A stretch of DNA of 64,000 nucleotides, taken from the NCBI GenBank assembly GCA_918807975.1, contig OU964922.1, positions 27,516,329 through 27,580,328 on the forward strand. Direction: 5' to 3'. Position numbers and translations under genes: made by a program. This DNA comes from Aplidium turbinatum (taxonomy: Eukaryota > Chordata > Ascidiacea > Aplousobranchia > Polyclinidae). Below the pieces are notes generated by a model. It saw only the letters and a list, made by a program, of their open reading frames with translations, searched no databases and was not told where the DNA came from. Shown here piece by piece: positions 33,957-46,100 of this stretch; positions within the stretch are counted from its first letter, which is position 1, and each line of letters starts with the position of its first letter.

Positions 33957-34101
33957 ATGAAAACAAACGGTTAATAAGCAGAAACAGACAATGTATATTG
34001 TGTCAACTTTATGGGCTTGAAAGCGATGGTGGTTTAAGTTTTAGAGCAATCTTTTCCGCCCACAAAACATCTTTTCCGTTGTAAGTTTCCACATCCGTGC
34101 T

Positions 34102-37100
34102 CTAAGCTGGCCTAATTTTCATTTCCGCTTTTTTGATAGAGACGGTTGGTGACCACGATTTCCAGTAGATGCTGTTGCTGCTTGATCCTCCTGCATCAAC
34201 ATATCTTCCATTAAGGTTGGAATCTCCACAGTCAGTATACCACCAACCTCCGAAATTAAAGAGGGCACAGTTGTCAAAAATCTCTCCATCATTGTCTTCA
34301 TCAAAAGTTGAGAATTTGGCACCATTGTTACCCAGCATAGAATCACCTGTAAAAAATTATTTCATAACAAAATAATATTGATATTTTGTAGATACTTGTA
34401 ACACAATGATGTTTTAAGTCTATAATCAGACATTGCAAATCCACCGTAAATAAAGTTACGGTACTTTCTGTGTTTTAAGTGGGCGATTGCCCAACCAATC
34501 TTCCGCTTTTTTCAGCAACTACCTCACCCAATTTATTACACCCTGGCTAAGGATGAACAATGTTTTTAACATTACGTAGCTTAACCCTAAACCCGAATTG
34601 CACTACTGTTTCAATGAATTTACACAAGCTTATTTATATTATTTATTTACATCAGATAAATCATACTTTTATCCCGCGAGTTTAGAAGACCTATAGTTAC
34701 TTTTACCACTTGGAATTACCAAGAATTTTAATTTCTGGATTTTTTGTACTGCATGTCTGCTGTACTGTAGTTTCAATAAATGTTTGGGTTAGAGCTTAAA
34801 AGTGGATTGTAAGTCAGGATTTTTTTAATCAACCTTGTTTTCTTTCACTTTGTGGTTGTCGCTTTTACAGCTCTTGTTTATCGAAGAATTAGTTTTTACA
34901 ACTTTTATTAAACCCTTTATAGCCTATTTTCATGTGTTTTTTGTATTTTGCAGTAAATTGTCCTATACTTTAATTCTCATTTTAAACTTTTTTCAAATAA
35001 TTGAGTATTTGCTTATTGAGTGGAAAGCGAATTGGAACTTGAGCGTCGGGTGTTATACGAATGTATAGATGATGCATGTGTAAAGGAATCATTGAAGATT
35101 TCCAGGAGTTTGTTATTAGAAACTTAAACATAAAGTTGCTTATTTCTAGTTTATGAGTAGAATTTACATTTATTATACCATTATCTTGATAAAGTGCCAG
35201 TAATTTTGTTTTCATTTCAAATGCTCCCGTAACAATTTTAATTTCCTTATTTTCAACAATTTGGATCCTATGCAAGTATTTTGTAGATGCATATCCCTAG
35301 TTCCATATTGTAGGTGAGTGGGTAGGCTTGCAATGCTACTGTATAATAAACATTTATGAGAACTTTTCTAGAAATATACTGTATTGTCTAAGTTTACTAA
35401 GTACATTTGAAGAGGATGTTTTTATCGAAAGGTTATCAATGTGCTGATTCCAGTTGAGCTTCCTATCTATTACAGCCCTCGAAATTAGCCTCCATCTACG
35501 ACGGCAAAAACATTGCCGTCGCCAAATCAACAAACCTTGGATTGCATGCCTTAATCAAACGAAATTTTATGCGCTTCTTCATTGTGCGTCACACGGCGGT
35601 TGCTCAGAGCATCAGGCAAGCTATTTTACGCGCTGACAATGCTCTTGTAAACTGTAAAAAGTTTGCAACCTTATAAATACTGGCTAACCGTAATTGTTAC
35701 GCAAAAGTTATCTTTCATCGAATGCTTATTTTTTACTGGTGTCGTTGCGAATATAAAAAGTGGTGCAAAATTGGATAAATGGTTCTTCGGCAGTAAAGAA
35801 AAGTAATGCTTCCGATCATATGGCATCGCGCGTTCATGAACGGGCAGTTTTGCGTCTTCAAGTATTCCAGTGACGACGCGAAAACCTCATCCTCCCATAC
35901 AGCATCCGATGATTCCGATTCGGACTAGTTCTTTATCCAACAGACTTTGTGTTGCTCGCAGTATCCTAATTGTGCCGAAATTATGTTAGTGTACTGTATA
36001 CGTAAATCGAGGCAATCTTCTCGCAGGGAGCTATTGATTTGTTACCGGTACCTGATTGAGCAATTAACCTTATTTCATGATAATTCAACGTGCTGACTCG
36101 AACGTTGAATCATCCCACAATTAACTTACTTTTCCCCTCCAATAAGTTATTTAACGTGAATCACCGTAACAGCGTGCGTATCGCGTTGCTCGCTTTATCG
36201 CTACTTTTGGTATTATTACATTACAACAAATCAAACAGTGCGGTCGTGATCAACTGTTCGATTATTTTTTTCTCTTCTCGTTTTACATGTTTCGGTACAA
36301 TTTTTTCGTAATAAACGTTCACAGCAATTGCCAAGGCAATTTCAACTTTTGCCGTTTGGCCTCGTCAACGTTTTTGCGAAGTAAAATATGCTAATTGCGA
36401 AGACTGTGTGAGTGTTCACAGCAAGTAAAATAGTCCGAGGTTAATTCTTGGTGCGATGTTTCTGCTGATTAAACTCCAGCTGCGAGTAAATCCAACAGGA
36501 AGAAATTTTGAACAATTTTTGTCCAAATTAAATGCTCATTTTGCGACGGCATTTTTATTGCCGTAGCAGAATGGCCATTATGACGTTTGCGGCAGCATTT
36601 ACCACGGCAATTGCCGTGTGCCGCCGCTAATTTCGAGGATTGCTATTATAACTCCTAAATAGCGTGTATGGTTAACCTCGTTAAGTATTTATTGTACCAT
36701 TTAATTTGCATATCGAATTTAACTTAATTTGCATACCGAATTTAACTTAATTTGCATGCCGAATTTAACTTAATTTGTATACCGAATTTAACTTAATTTA
36801 CATGCCGAATTTTACTTAATTTGCATGCCGAATTTAACTTAATTTGAATACCGAATTTAACTTAATCTGCATGCCGAATTTTACTTAATTTGCATGCCGA
36901 ATTTAACTTAATTTGCATGCCGAATTTAATTTAATTTGCATGCTAAGTTTGTTTAGCACTGACTTTGCTATTATGCTTGCGTGCAGTACGCTGCATTTTA
37001 GCAGGTGGTTCAGCATTTTTGCAGTTCAACCGTTTCAGAGGGTAGGCACTTTAACATGCAGATATCCAATCCAGCACGAACCAATCAGAAGCTACGCTTT

Positions 37101-40100
37101 TCATGACGTCATCAAGATTGCGTTTGGGAAGAATAAAGGAAAAACGCAAATTTTAGCTAAATTAAATCAATGCGTTGCCATCGGTTGGCTTGGCGCATTG
37201 GGTTAGGGCAGTAGTAGTCATTACAATGACGTGGGTTTGATTCCCACCTCTGCTATAGCTCTTTTTTCTTCTTTAATTACCAAACAAAGTTCAAAGTAAT
37301 TATTAATTCTCTGGCTGAATGCTGGAATGGTCACAATAGCAGATAACGTAGCATCTCATTGGTTCGTGGTTGGATTGGATACGCGCGTGGATTATTAGAA
37401 ATCTGCTTGTTAAAGTGCCTACCGTTTCAGAGCTGACTGTACCAGCAGCACTACTCAACTTTCTGTCATCTAAAAAAGAGCAGCATGTTTAACGCGGTGT
37501 CAACTACCACCCTTCTAGTGTCGTAAGAAAAAGGCCAATTGCTGCGAGCCTTCGCATTGCTTGGTTTAATTTTTACCTTGGGCTACATTTTGTTTGCCCA
37601 CCTGTTAAAAATTGTGTATTTGTAGCTATCTCCATTGACCCAGCATTTGCCAGCTTAAACAAGCTATTAAGTTATAAACAACCGCTCTTATTGGTATATT
37701 TTAAACCACGAAACCTGTTTTTATGAATTTCACATTTGAAAAAACTTAGTGTTTTTAATAAAGTTCTAACCAGCGGTTCCAGTATAACCAGAGATTTCCA
37801 ACTCCCAAGATGTGCTGCTGTTTCCAACAGAAAACGAGCTAAAAGCAATATGAAAGCCAGGTAAATAAATACATCTTCTGCATGCAACACCAACATTGGT
37901 AAGAGTGTGTTTGGCGTGAGGCGACAAATTAGCCTACTGTGGCCTATAGGAGTGAAAACATTAGGTTACACAAACTTCAGTTAAAGTAGGCTACTCTGAT
38001 ACAATGATTGTAGATCTGTGATACTGATAACCTAGATTTGTGCTAAAATTTACGCATGAGATAAATTGGATATTTTTGATTGGTTGAAATGAAAAAGCTT
38101 AACGGCGTAATGGAACATTGTTTTACTGTGCTAAAATAAGAAATAAAGTCCGTCCAAATTAAAAAAAAATAACCAAGATTTTATAAATGAAAACATACAG
38201 CATTGAAATACTTCTCAAAAATCTATACAAATGTTTTCAATTTAGGTAACCTAGTTAAAACGAAGTTACAGACAAAGCAAACATCTTTTACAACGTGACA
38301 ATTTAAAAACCTGTGCTACAATCGGTTGGTAGGCTAAGTTACCTGTATTTTGCGTATGCTTTGTCTCCATCAAAATTTTCCAAGTCAACACGAAGGGAGT
38401 GATTTCCTCTTTCTGTCAGTCTATTGATGTTTTCTAACCCTTCAAGCATTCCAAAGTTGTCAATATTGAAACAATCACGTTAGAATGTCAACTAATCTGC
38501 CATATGTGTATAGCCTATGGTCTTATCTTGAGTTTTCACGTTTTTTCCTTGCAAACCACTTGCCAACACAGCCAACTTGGCTTGCACTCAAGTTTGCAAT
38601 ATTCTAGTAGATTACAACGGTTTCAAACTTTTTTCCACACGTACAAATTGCAAAAATAAAGCCTAAAAAATTCCTGGGCCTACAAGTTTACATTCTTAGC
38701 TTTGTCTCTAATGCTTATATTTGCACCCTATGTAACCATTCATCAATTGCTTGAGACATCATTCATTAGTTATATTAGTTTTAGTAGGCCTACTGGGTTC
38801 TCACTGGCAATAATTCGTCATATGAGCTAATCAACAAAAATAAATGGAATGCATAACAGGCTATAAACTTACCCAAAAAATAGCTCCCGTTAGTATCTCC
38901 AAAACCGGTTGTGTAATCAGACATACTTTTAGAAAAATAGATCTTTGCATCCACTCGCTTTTGAATAACCTAAACAAAGACCTGAACCTAAAGTTTTTTT
39001 GTTTCTTTTTTAGTGTGTTTCTTCACAATATAGAAAAATATTGGGGCCTTAAATTTTCTTAAAGTTACTCAGCGTTGAAGAGAATAATAAAGAAAATTAA
39101 AATATACAGATAGCCTACAAAAGATTGATACGTTATTCACCGACTAATGCAGCTGGTGCAATCTTTTTCGTCCCGGACTCGTCCATGGCGAAAAAAAATG
39201 GTAACAAAAAGTAGTCTAAGAACTGTTGGCAATAACAAAACTTATACCTTATTTTTTACTTTTATGTTATAATTTTATATTGTTTTAGTTTTGGATAGAA
39301 ATTTTAAAACAATTATATCGGAGGTCTTAAAATAGCCCACTCCATTAGCTTGCTTATACTTACATAACAACAAACTACATATCAAAGTTGGTTTTATAAG
39401 TTCATGACAATGTTTGCATAGAAATAATGAACTTTATGCTTACCGTCCATTCACCTTCACCAGTTTCCAAATCGCAATAAACAGGCTTGGTGAAGTGATT
39501 CTTGGCTAATATGTGGTAAACTCCGCTTTTGTTTTTACCAACCAATGAAGATAATTCGCTGCAACTTTTTGCGATTTTTCCAAGGAATCTCCTGAGCTGT
39601 TCATCTGAAAAACGTGCATACTCTAACTCTACACATGAGTTCCGTGTTTCACCAGTGTTTTTTTAGTCGGGAGTGCTGAAATTGACTATAAGGGGTGCTA
39701 ATATTTGGCAATATAGCTAAATGGTCACCATGAATCAGCTTCGTTAAAACAACATGCCGGCAAATTTTTTCAACTTTTGTGAGTCAATGATTGATACCTA
39801 AGTCAGGTGCTATTCTTTGAAAAATTCCAATGGGTTGGAGGCCAACGTTGAAAGTAAAAGTATGCAAGTTTTTTTTTACATGTGCCTATTTCAATAATTT
39901 AAATGTCGGCTGCATAGCCGAGTGGTGAGAGCCCTGGAACGACAATCGAAAGGTCGCCGGTTCGATACCGCTCAAGGGCATGCGGCTGTGTCTCTGGCAG
40001 GACACTTAAAGGCATGCCTGAAGGTAGACACGAAGATTAGCTTCCTTGCCTTCCTGTCCACTTAAACTAAATCTTCATCTACCGGGTGTAAGCCTGGATA

Positions 40101-43100
40101 CGACAAACAAAAATAATTTAAAACGTAAGAATCTCATAACTGTACTAATTCTAATGTTGAGCGGAAGCCCATCATCACGGGTTTGGATTTTCTTAGGGTT
40201 AAACTTTATTTTGAAGGTAGGCTTTACGTCACCACATAACCTACTATAAAATATGTTTCAAGGTTTTTTAATTGTTTCAACGAATGTAGGATAACAAGGA
40301 AAACAGCAAAAACGTATTTACAGTTTCTAGATTTTGATATAAAAAAAAAGGCATGAGGGAAAGGACCTATCTCTGTGAGATACCATATTTAGGTGTCTTG
40401 AAAATTCCTTTTTGTTATTTCTGATAGTAGAATTTGTTTTTTAAATGAGCTCCTTGACTCGACTAAAAAAGATCATATGCCTGGCAGAGCACAGAAAAGC
40501 AGTTAGTATGTTAGCCATGGTGCCACACTTTGTTGTGGGCCGTAGTTACGATAACCAATAATGCCCCCCCCCCTTGATATGGTTCTCAATGTCTAACGCC
40601 TACAAACTTCCATAATCTATGGTTTATTCAACTTTTTACTTAAATTATAACTGTATACTCACGATGGCCTCGGTGTGACACGAATTTGCAATCTTACAAT
40701 TTGATAAAATAGTTACCGTTGCTTTTGCTTCGGTTTTCACTGCTGTAGCTTCGTCTAAGTAGTTTGCTGACGTTTCCTGAAGTGAAGGTATATTTTTACC
40801 ATCACTATGAATTGACAGGAAATTCATTTGAATTCATAAAGTCTCCAGATTGAAAAGCGTCAGCTACAGCATACGAGATGTTAGTTAATAGCCTTACAAA
40901 TGTAAAATTGAGTAAACAACTAATCATTTTAACTTCCAAGTGTTTTCTTTTTAAAGAAATTACTATATTATTATTATAGACTTTGAGCAAGGTACGTCTA
41001 TTTTTAGAAGTCAATACTTAAACACAAAACCTAATCTACGTCAAAACAGGATTGGTTTAGGATTTTAAAAGTATTGATAAATAACATTGTTTGACTTGTC
41101 CAATGTCCATTTACAGTAGGCTACTAACTTGTCTAAACACAAACAATTTCTTCTAAAATTGTAGGCTACTGCATTTTAATCATATAGCCTATAATGAAAA
41201 TCAGAAACTATCTTCTGTAAGACCAAGTTACCGTATTGCATCATCTACACAAAATTCCGTTAATATCACGCCTTTCTTTAAATCATACAAGATGAAAACC
41301 ACTTTTGACAAACTAAAAATCATGCGACTGCCTCATCACAGGTTGTGCATTCAAAATCACATTCCTCGTCGCCCCGAGTCACACTTATTCTTTTTTAGAC
41401 AGAATGCAATTCCAATTGAACACGCGCAGAAGACGACAGAGTCACCATCGTAAGACTCAACAATCAAACAAAGTTACGCCCACACAGTAAACTTAACTTG
41501 AAAAAGTATAGAAATCTAGTTATGAATGTTTTTACGTCTTTGTATGTTTGTAAGTTCCACGTCAGCTTCCACGATTCTTCTCTTTAACTCCAAAGTGTGG
41601 TTCTCCTTCTCGACAACTTCTCTCAAGAACTAAACACAACAAAGTCCTATTTGTGGTGACAAGATTTTTTGTTGTTGTTGTTGTTTTAAGCTTAGATTTA
41701 GCGATGCTTTTAGCGCTGCTTCCTCTACGAAATCGAAGTGTCTAGGGAGCTGACTTTCTTCAGCCCCCATCTTATAGAGATGCCTCAACGTGGTGTAGAG
41801 GTGAACCCAAGCTGAAAACTAGGCTCATTCCTAGCAACTCCTGGGGCTAATAGACACACGTAAAAGTCCCCAACGGTAATCTCTTTTTGGCGGAAGAGGG
41901 CAATGTCTGACGAGCAGGCATCCTGTAAGGCGGGCCTCAATGAACAGAGCACCCGGCAGTTCGTTGCAACCGGTTCCCCTGAATCTGCACGTTCTGATCT
42001 TATTGGACCGCAGTGGACATGGAGCTGGCCAAGAGTGTGTGCGTAGCCCTCGCTTAGTCACGACCACCTTAAACAACCACACAAGCGAATGGCCTTTGTC
42101 TCAATTTGGACCAGGACCGAACAAAGCCCAATGGCGATGATATTACGGGTAACGGGGTAGGCTTGGTAGAGCTGGAAGCCTCCAGCCCGGTCTCACACAT
42201 TGGCGGCGGATCTATGACGACGACGAGCGATGCTTCAACTGAAAAGCCACAAGCAATAAAAAGGTGACAAGCTGAATACTAATATTTGGATTAATCTTTT
42301 AAGAGCATAAAATGTATATTTTACAGTACACCAACATAAATTTGACTACTTAATTAAGGAGCTGGCATAGGTTACATATTATAACCAAAAGCAGTGCTTC
42401 CCAACCATTTTCAGCTCGCGGTTCATATTCATTAACCTCGATGCCCAGCGTGATATTTTTCAATGAATTTACAAGAAAATTAACTTTGAAAAACGTACGA
42501 ATACGAATAACACAAAATCGAATAAAATTTGAAGTTTACCGCCGATTGAAAACATGACCTTGCTTGATCGATGTAAAATCAAACCAAGCTTTGATAAGCC
42601 TCATAGTGACAGTTTTGTGTCTTCGATTTTTTTAGGGTAGTAGAGAAGACAGTTGCGCAGGTATCTGGTAGTAAACCGTAAAATAAATTTTGGCGAGTTT
42701 ACTTTACGTTCTGTTGATCTTCTTCGTCGTATGAGCTGTTCTTCCGGACTATATGTTTGGACATGATGTCATCAGCCACTCGACAGTCTCGTCATCCAGG
42801 GCCTTCAGTCCAAGCGTTCCATGTGGTGGTTGATGGATTGGGCAGTCATGGACGACATGATCTACTGTTTGGTCTGTGGCGCCACACTCGCATCCCGGTG
42901 AGGGAGCCAGACCCCATCTGCACATGTCTGAACGAAAGCGACCGACGCCGGTTCGTAGGCGGTTAAGCCGGACCCACGCAAGTCTTGCGAGGGACATTCC
43001 CGGAGGGTGGGGATCGACGTCGGGTAGGAAATCACGGAGTCGGGAGGTGTTGTTTTGCCACTCCATGTTCCATGTGTAGTTCGTCCAGTGTGCCGCACTT

Positions 43101-46100
43101 ATTCCAAGATCTTCAACGTTGTTCAGAAGCTGTCGTGCGGCGGGCACAAATGGGCGTCTTGATTTCAGTCGCTGCTGTCCTCCAGGTAGGCGCTGGAGTG
43201 TACTGTGGAGGAGGTGGTCGGGGTCCAGTGCGCGACGAGCAAGGGAAATCATGGCTCCTTTACGGCGAAGCTCAGCAGGTTGGATGCCTGCAAGGATGGG
43301 AAGGCAGTCCGTTGGAGTGGGACGCAGGCATCCAGTCACAGTGCGTAGTGCGTCATTGATGGCGGTGTCAATGTGGCGGGTGTGAGAGCTACGGCACCAC
43401 ACTGGTGCGCAGTACTCAGCGGTAGAATGGACGAGGGCCAAGGTAGCTGTGCGAAGGGTTTTCGCATCAGCTCCCCAGCCGGAACCCGCCAGCCGCCTCA
43501 AAAGTGCAACGCGCGCAGATAGTTTTTTGCGCAGTGACTCCAGGTGTCGTCGGTACGTGAGTGACCTGTCCAGGGTTACGCCGAGGTAGGTAGGTTCGGC
43601 GCAGTAGGGGAGGTGTTCGTCATCGGTGGTAACGTTGATCTCACGTTTTGCTTCCTTGTTGTTTAAATGGAAGGCCGCCGACACTGTCTTTGCCTTGCTG
43701 AGCTGTAGCTTCCATTTCTGGAGATATGTTGATATAGTTGACATGTCCTGGCTTAGGTTCCTCTCCATTGACTGCCAATCTCCGGCTGGATGCAGGAGAG
43801 CCAGATCGTCTGCATAAGCATACTTCCTGGAGATGGTGTCAGGCAGGTCGTAGATGTAAGTGTTAAAGAGGAGGGGAGCCAGGACAGAGCCCTGTGGGAC
43901 GCCGTTCCTGAGTCGACGAAGTCTACTTCGTCGGCCGCTACCGGTGGAAAGGGTAAAACTGCGGTTTTGCACAAGTTCCATAATCATATGGACCATGTGC
44001 CTGTCAGGAAGGAGTCGCAGTTTTACCTACTTCTGTTGATCGAAGCTACGCTATGAGCCAATTTGGAGCTGCATGTTCGGTTGAATGCTTAAACAGTTTA
44101 GCCAGTTAAAACACTTTGCGATTCACCAGTGGCCGCGCCAGTAGCGTAGAGTAAAGCGAGGTACACTTCTGTGAACGGTTATTCGTACAAGCAAGTAGCC
44201 TTAGTCACCTTTTGCAATTTTTCTGACGCGACGACAGTAATAATTTTTACTGAGATGCCAAAAATAGGCTAAATACTGAATAGGCTAAATAGCAGGGCAA
44301 ATCGTGTTCTTGCTTTTGAGCATCCCCACCTGCAATAAAGTCATTTTCATTGTATCTTTAAAGTGTTTTGCTCAATAGCAAATGCTGAGCGTCGAATCAT
44401 AGTTGCTCTTAGATTTAGCCGCTTTTTTACTCAAAGTAAATATTTCTAGCAAAGTGAACATAGACTACTTTTAAAATAAAGTGAGTTTATGCTTTCGATT
44501 TGGAATACATTTCTTGACTTCGAAGTCACCTTGTCTTAATTTAGTGTAATCAAGATGTAGCCTACGCCCTACGGTATAGCCATGGCGTAACTTAAAACTT
44601 TTGTCCCATTTTTTCCCATTTTAATTTGTTCATTTTAATTTGTCCAAAGTCCCATTTTAAGTCCCAAAGTCTAAAGTCCCATTCAAAAGTCCCAAAGTCC
44701 CATTATAACGTCCCATTTTAATTTGTCCAAGACAAACCAATGTAATAGTTTTGTGTTAATCATGAGAACATCAAGAATAATCAACTTTTGTCTCAAAAAC
44801 AGAGTCAATTGAATATTTTGCCATAGTTTATTTGTAGGGAAAATTTTGAAATAAAAAAGAATATACAGTATAAATTATTGCATAAAACAATGAAAACTAT
44901 TAATACTACAAAAAGTGCTCAATGCCAAGCAAAAAGCAAAGCAGAGCGAATTAAATCAAATATAGTTATTACTATTTAAACCCTTGACAGCCTGTTTCAC
45001 CTAAAAGGAGGATCATCAGAAGGTCCTTATTCAAATAAAATCTATATAATTATATTTGATTAAATTATTGCATATGTGTCTTGTTAAACGGCACACCAGC
45101 TTTTTTATTCACTCTTCAAGAAGATAAAAATTATTTCACAAATAACATTAGGAACACAACGCCACCTCCCCGTTACAATGTGCCATGTATACGCTACTGA
45201 GCCGTGGCCGACCGATTAGGAAGCGCTGAGCAGAAATAAACGTAGACTATACGCGTTGACAGTAGCCTATAGTCACTATACTGTCAACGGATCCACAACC
45301 ACGGATTACTGATAACGGATCCAAAGGATCCACTATCATAGTGGATCCTTTTGACTGAAAGGTTCTTCAACAACATTTTAAACCATTTAAAACCATCTCC
45401 AAAATCCCTTTGTGGTCATAAAAAACATTGAAGCTAAGCTCCAATTTTAAACCAAACTTTTTTATTCCAAATTCTACAACAATCTACTATAAGCCTGAAC
45501 TTGATAAAATTTTGGTCAAACAAAAATTGTGAGTCTTAAACAAAAAAGCATTAGTGGGAAATGAAATAATTATGCAGAAAGTGGTCACAATAAACTTTTT
45601 TTTTTTTTTTTAATAAACTAAACTTGTCCATGTTTCTGAATATAAATTCCCCAGGCCCCTTCTCAACAATTTATGTTCCGGACAAACTTTTAGCATTGCT
45701 TATGTCTTTTTTCTTCAATTTTACTTCCTAAGAAATTTGGTGCCTACTGCCCATCCCAACAACTTTTTTTCTAGATCTGTTACTGCGCGTATACTACATT
45801 AATTACTGTGTCATTTGCATAGCAACTTAAAGCATCTACAACCAACAATGTAAACCAAAAAATAAGAGATTCATATTTACATTTGTCTGAATTACTCTTT
45901 GATTTTTCTGCATTTCGGACAAACTTCCGGAGTTGGAAATTCCGAAAATAAAACCAATTCCGCTTAAAATCGTCCCTACTACGGTGACAATTATCAAGGG
46001 GTCTTTGCTTCCTTTGTACCTGTGATGCTTAGATTCTAAAAGCAATGTAAAAAAATATATTATATATATAGCAGGTTTCTTGAAAAATGCTATTTCATCA

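Larger units (their letters stand above)
31040..34101. other. Intergenic region between gene B (3' end) and gene A (5' end)
   Basis: Three kilobases holding the presumed promoter of gene A, an orphan hAT left end (CAGGGCCGGTGCGTCC at 31348), an orphan hAT right end (GGTTGAAAAACACTG near 31719), a SINE family 2 copy and AT-rich sequence. No further FReD, membrane or stalk exon was found, so A and B are direct neighbours. Confidence 0.55.

Noticed and set aside
36701-36945. CRISPR-like array
   Set aside because: The repeats are contiguous without spacers and lie in an animal intron; it is a satellite.
37184-37256. Functional tRNA gene
   Set aside because: A and B boxes are present, but no full cloverleaf with a paired acceptor stem could be drawn, and it sits inside a MITE.
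42394-42460. Complete hAT element
   Set aside because: Only a left end CAGTGCTTCCCAACC is seen; no matching right end or duplication was found.
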